Part shown: positions 7,262 through 17,454 of the stretch, piece after piece
Layout: each line of letters opens with the position of its first letter
How positions within the stretch are numbered: position 1 is the stretch's first letter
Source: Craterilacuibacter sp. RT1T
Lineage (GTDB): Bacteria > Pseudomonadota > Gammaproteobacteria > Burkholderiales > Chromobacteriaceae
Length of the DNA stretch: 64,000 nucleotides
Reading direction: 5' to 3'
Assembly: GCF_023502145.1 (NCBI RefSeq)
Contig: NZ_JAMFLI010000003.1
Location: 186,001-250,000, forward strand
Made by a program: the position numbers and the translations under genes
The notes under the pieces: model-generated
Seen by the model: the letters and a program-made list of their open reading frames with translations, nothing else
What the model was told of the DNA's origin: nothing
Databases searched by the model: none

Positions 7262-8086
7262 TCAGGCTAATGTGCGGTGCGCCAGCGCCGGCAAACGGCT
7301 GCGCACCGACTGGATCAGTTTGGGGTCGATATCGGCCACGACCAGGCCCTCGCCTTCGGGCAATTCGGCCAGAATGCGGCCCCAGGGGTCGATAATCATG
7401 CTGTGGCCGTGGGTGCGCCGGCCATTTTCATGCAGCCCGCCCTGGGCGGATGCCAGCAGATAACACTGGTTCTCGATGGCGCGCGCCCGCAGCAGGGTTT
7501 CCCAGTGCGCCTCGCCCGTGATGGCGGTAAATGCAGCCGGCAGCAGCAAAAGATCAAATGGTGCCAGCATGCGAAACTGTTCGGGAAAACGCAGATCGTA
7601 ACAGATCCCGAAAGCGACGTCGGCCAGTGGCGTGGCGACTTTCAGCGGCTGGCTGCCGGGCGCAATGGTATCGGCCTCGGCATAACGCTCGCCAAGGCCG
7701 GAAAAGCCGAACAGATGAATCTTGTCGTAGCGCGCGACCTGCACCCCCTCGGGACTGAACAGCAGGCTGCTGTTGTACACTTTGTCAGGCTCCGGGCATT
7801 GCAAAGGCAGCGTGCCGGCACATAACCACACGCTGTTGTCGCGCGCCATCTTCGCCAAGGCATCTTGCAAGGGGCCGCTGCCGGGTCGTTCGGCCAGCGC
7901 AAGCTTGTCGCGCTCGTTTTGCCCCATCAGGCAGAAATACTCGGGCAACACCACTAAAACTGCACCGGCGGCTGCCGCTTTTTGCACCCAATGGCGGGCA
8001 CGTTCAAGATTGGCGGCAACCGAGATGCCGGACACCATTTGTACGGCGGCAGCACGGAATGTTTGCAAAGCGCGGGTCCTTGTCAC
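7262..8086 (-). CDS. Nitrilase-superfamily amidase (Nit1 / deaminated-glutathione amidase type)
   Basis: The 274 aa carbon-nitrogen hydrolase has the full Glu-Lys-Cys triad: Glu49 (LPEYF), Lys122 (DKIHLF) and Cys162 (GICYDLRFPE). The RFPEQFR and HGHSMIIDPWG blocks match the Nit1/YbeM branch that hydrolyses deaminated glutathione, a metabolite-repair role. The GTG start overlaps the yhdP stop codon (GTGA), implying translational coupling, and tldD follows after 11 bases. Omega-amidase is the main alternative. Confidence 0.85.
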   Translation of the reverse strand: MTRTRALQTFRAAAVQMVSGISVAANLERARHWVQKAAAAGAVLVVLPEYFCLMGQNERDKLALAERPGSGPLQDALAKMARDNSVWLCAGTLPLQCPEPDKVYNSSLLFSPEGVQVARYDKIHLFGFSGLGERYAEADTIAPGSQPLKVATPLADVAFGICYDLRFPEQFRMLAPFDLLLLPAAFTAITGEAHWETLLRARAIENQCYLLASAQGGLHENGRRTHGHSMIIDPWGRILAELPEGEGLVVADIDPKLIQSVRSRLPALAHRTLA

Positions 8087-11000
8087 GGGTTGGAGTTAGA
8101 TGTGTTCGGTTTACGCAGCGGCGTTTGTACCCGCTTGACCACCGGGTCATTCAGCGAGCCTTTCACGCTATAGCTGAATGAGAACAAGCGGCCTATCGGG
8201 TTGCCCAGCACGGTTTCGGCTGCCAGCGTCGCCAGACCCACGACCGGGTTCAGCATAACGGCCCCGGCGGCCAGTGCCACGCCTTGCGACAGTTTGGGCG
8301 TGACGGTGACCTCCAGAGACTGGCTATCCCGTGGCAGATCCACCTGTCCCGACAGCAGGATTTTGGCCGCTGTGCTGTCCAGATTGATGGCGCTACTCTC
8401 GAAAATGCCGTTGATTACGGCCACATTGCCATGAATGCGGTCAAAGGCGAAGCCCTTGCCAAATACCGCGGCAAAATCCAGCTGCAGCAAGCGCGCAACC
8501 GATTGCAGCGACAAAACGCTTAGCAGGCGTGCGGCTTGCGAGTCGACACTGGCAAAACGGCCGTCTTTGACATCCAGGCTAAGCGAGCCGGATATTTTTT
8601 CTTCGTTAAACTGCGTCAGTTTGCCCGGCCAAGACAGCGCCCCGCTTAAAGAACCCGATCCGCCCAGTATCGCGCCGGGAAAACCGAAACGGCCAAGCAA
8701 GGCACCCAGATTGCCAGAATTAAACGCCAGCCTGATCGCCGTGCGCGAACCGCCCAGCGCATCCACCCCGCTGATTTGCAAGCTGCCATCGGCTGAAGTG
8801 AGCGCAACCTTGTCCAGTTGCCAATATCCCTTGCCGCTATTGATTTTTGCTGTCAGCCGCCCCAGATCCCGTGCGCGGTATTGCAGGCTCGCGGCATCCA
8901 GATTGATATGCATGCCATGGGGGGCGCTGTTCTCCCGGGGGGCGGGCAGCGCTGAAGGCGGAGCCGGTATGGTTTCCGGCAGGGGTAACTTGAGATATTC
9001 AAGCTGTGCATTCACGGTGCGGGTATCCGGCAAATAGCTGGCCGAACCGGCAAGGTAGCGGTTTTGTACGCTCGCCCGTGCCGTTTTGCCGTTAGTCTGG
9101 CCGCTCAGGGCGAGCGCCCCCCATGGCCGTCCGTCCAGCGTCAGTTGCGGTGTACTCAGGCTGAAAAACAGCGGCCAGGGTGGCATGTGATTCGACGCGC
9201 CGGGGCTAGCCTGCGGTGCCGCCAGTGCTGCCAGCCATTGATCCGCATCCAGTTGTGCGGCTGAGAGCGCCAGCGCCAGACCTTGCGCCGGCAAGGCCGG
9301 CGCTTTGGTGCCGACACCGACACTGGCGGCATGCAAGTCGCCATCACGGGTCAGTACGGCCCGGCCTGCGGCATGGCCAGTCAGCGCCCAGTCTATCTGC
9401 ACGCCTTTGCCTTGGGCGCCGGGCTTTAACACAAGGCTCAGCGGCCAGCGCTCCAGCGTTGTCTTATGTGCCGGTGCAGGCGCTTGCAGGGCGGCGCCTA
9501 TCAGCGAACTATTGGCCTGCAAACTCAGCAAGTCACCATTTTGCAGACTGAAAGCGATGTCCAGCGGCGTCACGCCACGGGCAAAGGGTGCCAGTACCGG
9601 CAGGTAAAAATCCAGCACCTTGCGAATGTCGGCATCGCCTTGCACGTTAAAGCGCGACAGCCCCTGCTTGCTGGTGTCGCCCTGCAAGCGCATGCGCTGC
9701 CCCAGCGCCGATAGCGTCAGACCCGATGTAGACGCGCCGTACTCGCTGAACAGCAAGGTGCCGTTGACCGTGTCCAGTGCGGGTATGGGCAGGCCGGTAA
9801 AGCGCAAGGGGTTGCCATTGAAAACCAGTTTGCCTGCCACTTCTGTTTTCTCGGGGGTATCCAGCGGCACCCGGATTTTAAGCCCCAGGCTGGCGGGCCC
9901 GCCGGCCTTGATGTCCGCCAGAAAACCATCCAGATAGCCATTGACCGGGCTGGCCTGGCTGTAGTCGAGCATGCTCTGTAGCGGTGCACTGACCTGCCCG
10001 TCTATATCGACGGCGGCAGGTACGCTATACAAATCCTTCAGCTCGACTTTGACCTGCGACAGGCGCGCGCCTTGGGTCACGGCATCGTCTGCCGTAACCG
10101 TCACGCCGTCGTTGCTCAACACCAGCTTGCCATTGATGGCCGAGATTTCCGGCCAGTCCGGGGCAAAGCGCAAGGCGGCCTGCTTGAGGCGGGCATTCAG
10201 ATCAAAACTGCCACCCTTGCCATAGGGGAAGGGAAAATCACGCAAGTCGCCTTTTAGCACGGCTTTAACGTCGCGCCCTTCTCCGGCGCTTAAAGATGTC
10301 TGTAGCCACGACAGGGTTTCCTTGCCCAGACTGTCCGGCAAATAGCGCACCACACGCATAAGCGGCACTTCCGGCACGGCCGCTTTCAAGTCGGCAAGCA
10401 GTGCGCCATCGGGGTGAATTTGCAGTGTGCCATCCACTTGGCCGCTAAAGTCTTCCGTAGCCAGATCAAACCCCGGCAGGGTGACTTGCCAGAAGCCCTG
10501 GGCGGTGCGTGCCCATGTCAGCGTGCCTTTGGCCTGTTTTAGCTGCCATGGGTAGGCAAACAGCTCGGGGGCGTCAATCTTGACCCCTTTGCCATTGAGC
10601 GAGAGCTCGCCTCCGGTTTTACTCAAGGCCACTTTTCCGGTAAAGCCGCCGGCGACACCGGGAAAAGCGCCGAAAGTATGCCAGCCCAGATTATCGAACT
10701 GCCCGCTGACATTAAAGCCCGTAGGCTTTTTCACGCGGCCTTGCCAGCTGGCCGAAACATCATTCAACACCCCATGCAGCGCCGCCTCGCGCCATGGCTT
10801 TTCCGGCATCAGGCCGGCAGCGATCAGAATGGGCAGCAAGGGGGCAAGATCGGTGCGGCTGACGCTGACCTTGCCGCCGCCCTGATCCGACCAGCTCGCT
10901 TCGATACGGCTATCGCTGAACAGTGCGCCTTTTTGCGTCTGCAAAAACAGCTTGTCGGCAAAGAGCCGGTTCTGGTCATCGCCCTCGCGCTGATATTTCA

Positions 11001-12018
11001 CCCGGCCCGCGATGCGCGGCAAGGCCAGCGGTGTAGCGGCGCGTTCGGCCAGTTCCGCCTGTTCGACCAAGCCCTCGGCTTCCAGCGTATCGATATGCCC
11101 GTCGGAGAACGTCAGTGCGGCATTGAAGTTGGCTTTGCCCTTGGGCAGCAAAGCCGTCTTGGGTGCGTAGCGCTCCCACCAGGCAAAAGCACCGTCACGC
11201 GCCATCAGCGTGGCCTTGCCCTGCCATGTGCGCCAGCTTTTGATGTCGTCACCGCGCCAGTCGGCACTGATGCGAAAACTGCCGAGAAAACGGCTGTCCG
11301 GCCGCCCGTCCAGTACCAGACGGTGACCAAACAGGCCACGGCTAAGTGCCAGATTGGCATCCTTGACCATCAGTGGGGCTACATCGACCAGCTCGTCGCG
11401 CCATCTGAGCTCGGTACGGCTGATGGCAATTTCCGGCTGGGCCAACAGCCAGTTGCCCAGTTCGCCGTCACTCTGGCTGCCATCCCCTTGCGACAAGTCA
11501 AAACCGTTTAACAGGATATGGCCGTTGCGCTGGCGCAACAGGCTGAGTTGGACGCCGCTGACACGAATCTGGGAGAAACGCAGCGAGCCCTGCCAGAGCG
11601 AAGACCAGGATGGCGTCAGCGTCACCTGCTCCAGACTGAGCGGCCGGCCAAGCGGGTTGGCAATGGTAAAGCCGCTAAGGGTGACGGTCGGGGTCAGTGC
11701 CTGCCATTGGGTGGCCAGACCCTTGATTGAAACCTGGCGTCCGATCAGATGCGAGGCTTCTCGCGCCAAATCATCGCGCACCTGGGGCAAATTGGGTTTA
11801 AGCCAGAACTGCCAGGCCAGCACTAAAGCTACGAGTATCAGTAGCCACAGGGCAAAAACAGCCGCAAGAATGCGGGCCGTCCACACCAGCGTGCGCCGAA
11901 CCGGAATGCCCCCTAGACGCAGAAGCCAGTGTTTGCCCGTTTCGGGCTGGGGAGAGGTAGAATTATCTTTCACGATCTTGTCATCGTTTGGAAACCGTAT
12001 TATGCCAGTTACTGACAT
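8083..12018 (-). CDS. yhdP: YhdP-family AsmA-like envelope protein
   Basis: The 1311 aa protein has a short cytoplasmic N-terminus, one membrane helix (about 45-72) and a very long periplasmic part made of beta-strand repeats, ending in an AsmA-like C-terminal domain. YhdP with TamB and YdbH is implicated in moving phospholipids to the outer membrane. The length is normal for the family (about 1270 aa in E. coli). The ATG at 12018 overlaps the divergent glnE start by 17 bases; a GTG at 11973 is an alternative start and neither has a strong ribosome site. Confidence 0.85.
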   Translation of the reverse strand: MSVTGIIRFPNDDKIVKDNSTSPQPETGKHWLLRLGGIPVRRTLVWTARILAAVFALWLLILVALVLAWQFWLKPNLPQVRDDLAREASHLIGRQVSIKGLATQWQALTPTVTLSGFTIANPLGRPLSLEQVTLTPSWSSLWQGSLRFSQIRVSGVQLSLLRQRNGHILLNGFDLSQGDGSQSDGELGNWLLAQPEIAISRTELRWRDELVDVAPLMVKDANLALSRGLFGHRLVLDGRPDSRFLGSFRISADWRGDDIKSWRTWQGKATLMARDGAFAWWERYAPKTALLPKGKANFNAALTFSDGHIDTLEAEGLVEQAELAERAATPLALPRIAGRVKYQREGDDQNRLFADKLFLQTQKGALFSDSRIEASWSDQGGGKVSVSRTDLAPLLPILIAAGLMPEKPWREAALHGVLNDVSASWQGRVKKPTGFNVSGQFDNLGWHTFGAFPGVAGGFTGKVALSKTGGELSLNGKGVKIDAPELFAYPWQLKQAKGTLTWARTAQGFWQVTLPGFDLATEDFSGQVDGTLQIHPDGALLADLKAAVPEVPLMRVVRYLPDSLGKETLSWLQTSLSAGEGRDVKAVLKGDLRDFPFPYGKGGSFDLNARLKQAALRFAPDWPEISAINGKLVLSNDGVTVTADDAVTQGARLSQVKVELKDLYSVPAAVDIDGQVSAPLQSMLDYSQASPVNGYLDGFLADIKAGGPASLGLKIRVPLDTPEKTEVAGKLVFNGNPLRFTGLPIPALDTVNGTLLFSEYGASTSGLTLSALGQRMRLQGDTSKQGLSRFNVQGDADIRKVLDFYLPVLAPFARGVTPLDIAFSLQNGDLLSLQANSSLIGAALQAPAPAHKTTLERWPLSLVLKPGAQGKGVQIDWALTGHAAGRAVLTRDGDLHAASVGVGTKAPALPAQGLALALSAAQLDADQWLAALAAPQASPGASNHMPPWPLFFSLSTPQLTLDGRPWGALALSGQTNGKTARASVQNRYLAGSASYLPDTRTVNAQLEYLKLPLPETIPAPPSALPAPRENSAPHGMHINLDAASLQYRARDLGRLTAKINSGKGYWQLDKVALTSADGSLQISGVDALGGSRTAIRLAFNSGNLGALLGRFGFPGAILGGSGSLSGALSWPGKLTQFNEEKISGSLSLDVKDGRFASVDSQAARLLSVLSLQSVARLLQLDFAAVFGKGFAFDRIHGNVAVINGIFESSAINLDSTAAKILLSGQVDLPRDSQSLEVTVTPKLSQGVALAAGAVMLNPVVGLATLAAETVLGNPIGRLFSFSYSVKGSLNDPVVKRVQTPLRKPNTSNSNP

Positions 12019-14674
12019 CGCCTATGCACGCTCTTTCAGCTTTTATCTGGAGCGCCTGTTTCAGGCTAGACCGCAAAGGCTGGAAGAGCTTGCCTTACAC
12101 CAGCATCTGCCCTTCGATTTGGCCCAAATGCAGGCCTTTGCCAATTGGGATGCTTTGATCGAACCGGATGCCCTGATGCCGGTGCTGCGCCATTTGCGCC
12201 AGGCGGTGATGGCGCGGCTGATCTGCCGTGATCTGGCCGGACACGCGCCACTGGAAGAAGTGGTCTCCACCATTAGTACGCTGGCCGAATTTGCCGTGCA
12301 GCGCGGCCTGATCGCTGCGCGCCATGCCCTTGCCCCTTTCGGCGAAGCCATAGGCGAGGAAAGTGGCGAGGCGCAAGAGTTGATTGTGATCGCCATGGGT
12401 AAGCTTGGCGGCAAGGAACTGAATGTCTCGTCCGATATCGATCTGATCTTTGTCTATCCGGAAGACGGTGACACCAATGGCGCGCGCAGCCTGTCCAATC
12501 ACGAGTACTTTACCCGTCTGGGCAAACAGCTGATCCGTATCATCAGCGAGCCTGGCCCCGATGGGCTGGTGTTCCGCGTCGATATGCGTCTGCGCCCTTA
12601 TGGCGACTCAGGCCCTCTGGTCATGAGTTTTGCCGCGCTGGAAAACTACCTGCTGACTCAGGGGCGCGAATGGGAGCGCTATGCCTGGATCAAGGCGCGG
12701 GCGCTCAGTGGTGATGCCGCTGCCCTGTGGGATCTGGTGCGTCCCTTTGTCTACCGCAAATATCTTGATTACGGTGCCTATGGCGCGATGCGTGAACTGC
12801 ATGCCCAGATACGGCGCGAAGTGGCACGGCGCGATATGGCAGCCAATATCAAGCTGGGCCCTGGCGGTATACGCGAAGTCGAGTTTATTGCCCAAGTTTT
12901 TCAGCTGATACGGGGCGGACGGGAGAAGAGCCTGCAACTGCGCGGCACCCGGGCGACGCTTAAACAGCTCAAAGCGCTGCACCTGATGGAGGATGGCGCC
13001 ATTGACGAGCTGCAGCAGGCTTATGCCTTCTTGCGCAAGCTTGAACACCATCTGCAATACACCGACGACCAGCAGACTCAAACCCTGCCCAGCAGTGACG
13101 AAGCCTGCGCCAGCCTCGCCCACAGCATGGGCTTTAACGACTGGCACGCTTTCATGAATGCGCTCAATCTCGAGCGCCGCCATGTCACCCGCCATTTCGA
13201 GCAGGTGTTTTTTCTGCCGACCGAAGACACGCAAGTCCATCCTCTGGCCGATTTGTGGCGCGACATTCTGGAACCTGCAAGCCATAGCGCCGAACGTCTG
13301 GCCGCGCTGGGTTACACCGAAGCGGAGGCCGTCGCACGCCAACTGGCGGCTATTGCTTCCAGCCAGCGTTATTTGCAAATGCCCGAGCGCAGCCAGCGCA
13401 AGTTCAATGCGCTGATTCCGCCTCTGATCGAGGTCGCCAGCCATCAAGCCGGGCCGGACGCGACCCTGATCCGCATTCTGGCGCTACTTGAAGCCATCAG
13501 CCGGCGCGCATCCTACCTTGCGCTATTGAGCGAATACCCGCAGACCCTGCAACGGCTGGCTACGCTGTGTTCGGCCAGCGCATGGGTGTCGGCCTATCTG
13601 ACGCGCCACCCTATCTTGCTGGATGAGTTGCTGGACGCGCGCGTGCTGTATGCCACCCCCGACTGGCCGCAGCTGGCCGTGCAGCTGGAAAGCCAGCTTG
13701 CCGCATGCGAGGGGGACGCCGAAGGCAAGATGGATGCCTTGCGCCATTTTCAGCATGCACAGGTGTTCCGTCTGGTCGCACAGGACATTGCCGGCATGTG
13801 GACGCTGGAAGCACTCTCCGACGAGTTGTCGCGCCTGGCCGATCTGGTACTGGCGGCAACATTGCGCCATGCCTGGCTGGATATTGCCAAAGCCCATACC
13901 GCGACGCCGCGTTTTGCCATCGTGGGCTACGGCAAACTGGGCGGCAAGGAGCTGGGCTACGCCTCCGACCTCGATATTATCTTCCTCTACGACGACACCC
14001 ACCCGGATGCGCCCGAGTTGTATGCGCGCCTGGCCCGCAAGATGTCAACCTGGCTGACCAGTACCACCAGTGCCGGCGTGCTGTACGACATCGATTTGCG
14101 CCTGCGCCCCAATGGCCAGAGTGGTCTGTTGGTGAGTACCGTGTCGGCCTTTGCCAGCTACCAGAGACAGCAAGCCTGGGTATGGGAGCATCAGGCACTG
14201 ACCCGGGCCCGCTTTGTAGCCGGTGATGCCGAGATTGGCGAGGCATTCGACCGCATACGGTGCGATGTACTGATGCAAGCGCGCGACCTTGCCGTGCTGA
14301 AGCAGGAAGTGGTGGATATGCGCCAGCGCATGCTGGAGACCCACCCCGCGCGTGACGATGATATCAAGCATGCGCGCGGCGGCATTATCGACGCCGAATT
14401 CATTATCCAGGCGCTGATTCTGGGTCATGCCCACGCCCTGCCTGCGCTAACCGCCAATACCGGTACCATTGCGCTATTGGCGGTGGCGGCCGAAGCCGGA
14501 CTGATCGACCCTGCGCTGGCACGCAAGGCGCAGGATGCCTATCGCCACTACCGTCGCCTGCAACACGCCGCACGGCTCAACGACAAGGGCGGCGTCCCCT
14601 TGAGTGCCGAATTGCTCAGCGACTATCAGGCGGTGCGCACCCTGTGGCAGGCCGTATTCGGCCAAAGCATCTGA
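12002..14674 (+). CDS. glnE: Bifunctional glutamine synthetase adenylyltransferase / adenylyl-removing enzyme
   Basis: The 890 aa protein adds AMP to, and removes it from, glutamine synthetase, under PII control. It has two nucleotidyltransferase domains: GKLGGKEL with DID (about 133-147; removal half) and GYGKLGGKEL with DLD (about 642-658; transfer half), joined by helical regulatory segments. The family is usually 900-950 aa. The open frame extends far upstream of 12002, but that part is antisense to yhdP. ATG at 12002 starts MPVTDIAYARSF. Confidence 0.93.
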   Translation: MPVTDIAYARSFSFYLERLFQARPQRLEELALHQHLPFDLAQMQAFANWDALIEPDALMPVLRHLRQAVMARLICRDLAGHAPLEEVVSTISTLAEFAVQRGLIAARHALAPFGEAIGEESGEAQELIVIAMGKLGGKELNVSSDIDLIFVYPEDGDTNGARSLSNHEYFTRLGKQLIRIISEPGPDGLVFRVDMRLRPYGDSGPLVMSFAALENYLLTQGREWERYAWIKARALSGDAAALWDLVRPFVYRKYLDYGAYGAMRELHAQIRREVARRDMAANIKLGPGGIREVEFIAQVFQLIRGGREKSLQLRGTRATLKQLKALHLMEDGAIDELQQAYAFLRKLEHHLQYTDDQQTQTLPSSDEACASLAHSMGFNDWHAFMNALNLERRHVTRHFEQVFFLPTEDTQVHPLADLWRDILEPASHSAERLAALGYTEAEAVARQLAAIASSQRYLQMPERSQRKFNALIPPLIEVASHQAGPDATLIRILALLEAISRRASYLALLSEYPQTLQRLATLCSASAWVSAYLTRHPILLDELLDARVLYATPDWPQLAVQLESQLAACEGDAEGKMDALRHFQHAQVFRLVAQDIAGMWTLEALSDELSRLADLVLAATLRHAWLDIAKAHTATPRFAIVGYGKLGGKELGYASDLDIIFLYDDTHPDAPELYARLARKMSTWLTSTTSAGVLYDIDLRLRPNGQSGLLVSTVSAFASYQRQQAWVWEHQALTRARFVAGDAEIGEAFDRIRCDVLMQARDLAVLKQEVVDMRQRMLETHPARDDDIKHARGGIIDAEFIIQALILGHAHALPALTANTGTIALLAVAAEAGLIDPALARKAQDAYRHYRRLQHAARLNDKGGVPLSAELLSDYQAVRTLWQAVFGQSI

Positions 14675-14753
14675 AACGACAAGCGGCCCAAGACGCCGCC
14701 TTACGGTATACTCGCCGCAACAAGACAAACAACACTGAAGAAGAAGCCCTGCT

Positions 14754-14954
14754 ATGGAACTGACAGAAAATACCCGCCGCGTGATTGAAGTGACCGCTAC
14801 CGACCTGCCGCTGGCATGTCCCATGCCCGATATGGTGAAGTGGAACGCTCACCCGCGCGTTTTTTTGCCCATCGTCAAAAACGGTGGTGAAGCCTTGTGC
14901 CCTTACTGCGGCACCCATTACCAACTGACAGGTCCGGTCAGCGCCCACCACTAA
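14754..14954 (+). CDS. zf-CHCC zinc-finger protein
   Basis: The 66 aa protein has a CHCC zinc site: Cys22, His33, Cys49 and Cys52 (LCPYCGTHY). This is the zf-CHCC domain of the mitochondrial complex I subunit NDUFS6 and its small bacterial relatives. The bacterial role is unproven. The linkage to waaF is common in Neisseriales. A terminator follows 22 bases after the stop. Confidence 0.85.
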   Translation: MELTENTRRVIEVTATDLPLACPMPDMVKWNAHPRVFLPIVKNGGEALCPYCGTHYQLTGPVSAHH

Positions 14955-14976
14955 GCCTGGATACCGGCCTGATCCT

Positions 14977-15002
14977 CAAGGTGCGTCCGACGCACCTTTT
15001 TT
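14977..15002 (+). terminator. Terminator between zinc-finger gene and waaF
   Basis: AAGGTGCGT-CCG-ACGCACCTTTTTT: 8-9 bp stem followed by a T-run, 12 bases before the waaF ATG, so waaF may need readthrough or its own promoter within the preceding gene. Confidence 0.8.
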
Positions 15003-15014
15003 GCTTACCCGAAC

Positions 15015-16055
15015 ATGAAAAAAATTCTGGTCATCGGCCCCTCGTGGGTTGGCGACGGCGTGATGGCACAGCCACTTTATCGTCGTCTGCTTGAACGCAA
15101 TCCCGGTGCCGAGGTGCATGTTTTTGCCCCGGCCTGGACGCTGCCGCTACTGGCGCGCATGCCCGAGGTGAGCCGCGCCCACCTGAACCCCTTCGGTCAC
15201 GGTCAGTTGCAACTGGGTGAACGCTGGCGCACGGCGCGATCTTTGGCGCTGGAGAAATTCGACCAGGCGGTGATTCTGCCCGGCTCGCTCAAATCCGCCC
15301 TGATTCCCTTTATGGCGGGCATTCCGCAACGCACCGGCTTTACTGGCGAAATGCGCTACGGTCTGGTCAATGATATGCGCGTGCTGGATGAAAAAGCCCT
15401 GCCGATGATGATTGCGCGCTTTTGCGCGCTGGCCGAAGCGCCGGGCGTCGACCCGGTCTTGCCCATTGCCCACCCCAAGCTTTGCGTCAACAAGGATGCA
15501 GGGCAAGCGACGGCGACACGGCTGAATCTGGATCTGACACGGCCGGTGGTGGTGATGTGTCCGGGGGCCGAATACGGGCCGGCCAAACGCTGGCCGGCGC
15601 GCCATTTTGCCGCCCTGTCGCGTGCCTTTGCCGATGCCGGCTGGAATGTCTGGCTGTTCGGCTCGAACAAGGATGCCGACATCGGTCAGGCCATCAGTGA
15701 GCAGGCCGGTGGCAGCGCCATCAATCTGTGCGGGGCGACCAATCTGGAAGAAGCCATCGACTTGATGGGCTTCGCTTCGCTGGCCGTATGCAACGACTCG
15801 GGGCTGATGCATATCGCCGCGGCGCTAGGCTTGCCGCTGGTGGCGCTATATGGCTCGTCCAGCCCCGGCTTCACCCCGCCGCTGTCCGACAAGGCGGCGA
15901 TTGTCTCGCTCAATCTCGATTGCAGTCCCTGCTTCGAACGCATCTGCCCCTTGCAGCACACCGACTGTCTGGAAAAAATGCAGCCGGAGCGGGTGTGGCA
16001 GGCGGCACAAACCCTGTTGCAACGCTTTGCACCGGAGCACAGGCATGAGTCTTGA
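15015..16055 (+). CDS. waaF: ADP-heptose:LPS heptosyltransferase II
   Basis: The 346 aa GT9-family glycosyltransferase adds the second L-glycero-D-manno-heptose to the LPS inner core at the cytoplasmic face of the inner membrane. Typical blocks: MKKILVIGPSWVGDGVMAQ start, PGAEYGPAKRWP (about 177-188) and the CNDSGLMHIAAALGLPLVALYGSSSP segment near 255-280. Length is normal. Its last 11 bases overlap the TetR gene, suggesting co-transcription. Confidence 0.93.
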   Translation: MKKILVIGPSWVGDGVMAQPLYRRLLERNPGAEVHVFAPAWTLPLLARMPEVSRAHLNPFGHGQLQLGERWRTARSLALEKFDQAVILPGSLKSALIPFMAGIPQRTGFTGEMRYGLVNDMRVLDEKALPMMIARFCALAEAPGVDPVLPIAHPKLCVNKDAGQATATRLNLDLTRPVVVMCPGAEYGPAKRWPARHFAALSRAFADAGWNVWLFGSNKDADIGQAISEQAGGSAINLCGATNLEEAIDLMGFASLAVCNDSGLMHIAAALGLPLVALYGSSSPGFTPPLSDKAAIVSLNLDCSPCFERICPLQHTDCLEKMQPERVWQAAQTLLQRFAPEHRHES

Positions 16056-16614
16056 ACCCAATAGCCGGCGCATGGAGCTGGTGCGCATCGCCGCGCGCCT
16101 GTTTCGCGACCATGGTTACGAGCGCAGCACGGTGCGCGATATCGCCACCGCCGCCGGCATGCAGTCCGGCAGCCTGTTTTATCACTTTCGCAATAAAGAA
16201 GAGATTCTGGTGGCGGTGATGGCGCTGGGCATCAGCAGCACCACCGAGCAACTGGGCGAGGCGCTGGCGCAGGCCGCGAATGTCGAACAACGCCTTGCTG
16301 CGCTGTTTCATGTTCACCTGCATTCTTTGCTTGGCGAAAACCAGGCCGCGCTGGAAGTGATGCTTTACGAGTGGCGCAGCGTATCCGAAGCGGCCCGCCC
16401 GGGTCTGGTGGTCTTGCGCGACCGTTACGAAGCCTTATGGCAGCAAGTGCTGGATGAGGCGGCAGCGGCCGGGCTGGTTAAGGCCAATACCCGTTTGCTG
16501 CGCCGAACCTTGCTGGGTAGCCTGCACTGGAGTGTGCAGTGGTACCGCAAGGAAGGTAGTTTGTCGGTGGCCGAACTGGCCGACGAAATCATGGCGCTGG
16601 CGCTACGCGACTAA
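16045..16614 (+). CDS. TetR-family transcriptional regulator
   Basis: The 189 aa protein has an N-terminal TetR helix-turn-helix (about 9-55; TVRDIATAAGMQSGSLFYHF) and a helical ligand domain of the kind seen in fatty-acid or aromatic-compound regulators. The start overlaps the end of waaF. A small hairpin, AAGACGC-GTA-GCGTCTT, follows the stop at 16618-16634. The target is unknown; it converges on the SDR gene of the catabolic operon. Confidence 0.85.
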   Translation: MSLEPNSRRMELVRIAARLFRDHGYERSTVRDIATAAGMQSGSLFYHFRNKEEILVAVMALGISSTTEQLGEALAQAANVEQRLAALFHVHLHSLLGENQAALEVMLYEWRSVSEAARPGLVVLRDRYEALWQQVLDEAAAAGLVKANTRLLRRTLLGSLHWSVQWYRKEGSLSVAELADEIMALALRD

Positions 16615-16670
16615 GTAAAGACGCGTAGCGTCTTGCGCGCCCATCTGCAAACACCTCCCCGCGTCTTTGC

Positions 16671-17453
16671 TTAGGCGCCCTTGCTTTCCTGCAGGCAATT
16701 TCCCCCGTCAATCACCATCATCTGGCCGGTGATATAGCTGGCGCCGGGGCTGGCCAGAAAAGCGATCATGCCGGCCATCTCCATCGGGGTACCGGCACGG
16801 CCAAGTGGCGTATGGCGTGATGCCTGCTGCTCGCTGGCACTTTGCGAGGCGGTCGCCACCCAGCCCGGTGCTACGTTATTGATCGTGACGCCAAAACGCG
16901 CGACATCCAGCGCGATGCTGCGGCTCATGCCGACCATCGCCGCTTTCGCTGCACTATACGCAGCCTCGCCCGGATTGCTGACCAGGGGGCCGGTGACGCT
17001 GCTGACATTGACCACCCGCCCCCAGCCTTGTGCCACCATGGCTGGCAAAAAGGCGCGTGTGGCGTTGTAACAGGTGCCCAGATTGCGCTCGATGGCCGTG
17101 TCCCAGTCCGCGTCTTCACACTCGTGAAACAGGGCAAAGCTTTCGCTTGCGCCTAACTGGGTCATGCCTGCGTTGTTGACCAGAATATCGACCGTGCCCA
17201 AGGTCACAGCGATAGCGGCCGCCAGTTGGCAAACGGCGGCGCGCTCGCTCAGGTTGCAGACAAAGCCGTGTGCGTCATGGCCCTCGGCTTTCAGTTCTGA
17301 CACGCGTTCGAAAATGCGGCCGGTGGTGGACACCAGCACGACGCGCGCGCCCAGTTCGGCCAGTACGCGTGCCGCCGCCATGCCTATCCCTTCGCGACTT
17401 CCGGCCCCGCTGATCAGGGCGGTTTTGCCGGCCAATGAAAACAGCGGGTGCAT
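16671..17453 (-). CDS. SDR-family oxidoreductase in the aminotransferase operon
   Basis: The 260 aa short-chain dehydrogenase has the glycine-rich loop GAGSREGIGMA (about 16-26), NNAG and the Tyr-x-x-x-Lys pair in AAYSAAKAA. It begins one base after the aminotransferase stop, so the two are likely coupled. The insertion SESFALFHECEDADW around the 105-120 region is unlike FabG, arguing for a dedicated dehydrogenase acting on the operon's substrate or product. The substrate is not known. Confidence 0.75.
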   Translation of the reverse strand: MHPLFSLAGKTALISGAGSREGIGMAAARVLAELGARVVLVSTTGRIFERVSELKAEGHDAHGFVCNLSERAAVCQLAAAIAVTLGTVDILVNNAGMTQLGASESFALFHECEDADWDTAIERNLGTCYNATRAFLPAMVAQGWGRVVNVSSVTGPLVSNPGEAAYSAAKAAMVGMSRSIALDVARFGVTINNVAPGWVATASQSASEQQASRHTPLGRAGTPMEMAGMIAFLASPGASYITGQMMVIDGGNCLQESKGA

Positions 17454-17454
17454 A

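Noticed and set aside
11354-12001. In-frame upstream extension of glnE by 216 codons
   Set aside because: It lies antisense to yhdP, has no GlnE family sequence, and a good family start exists at 12002.
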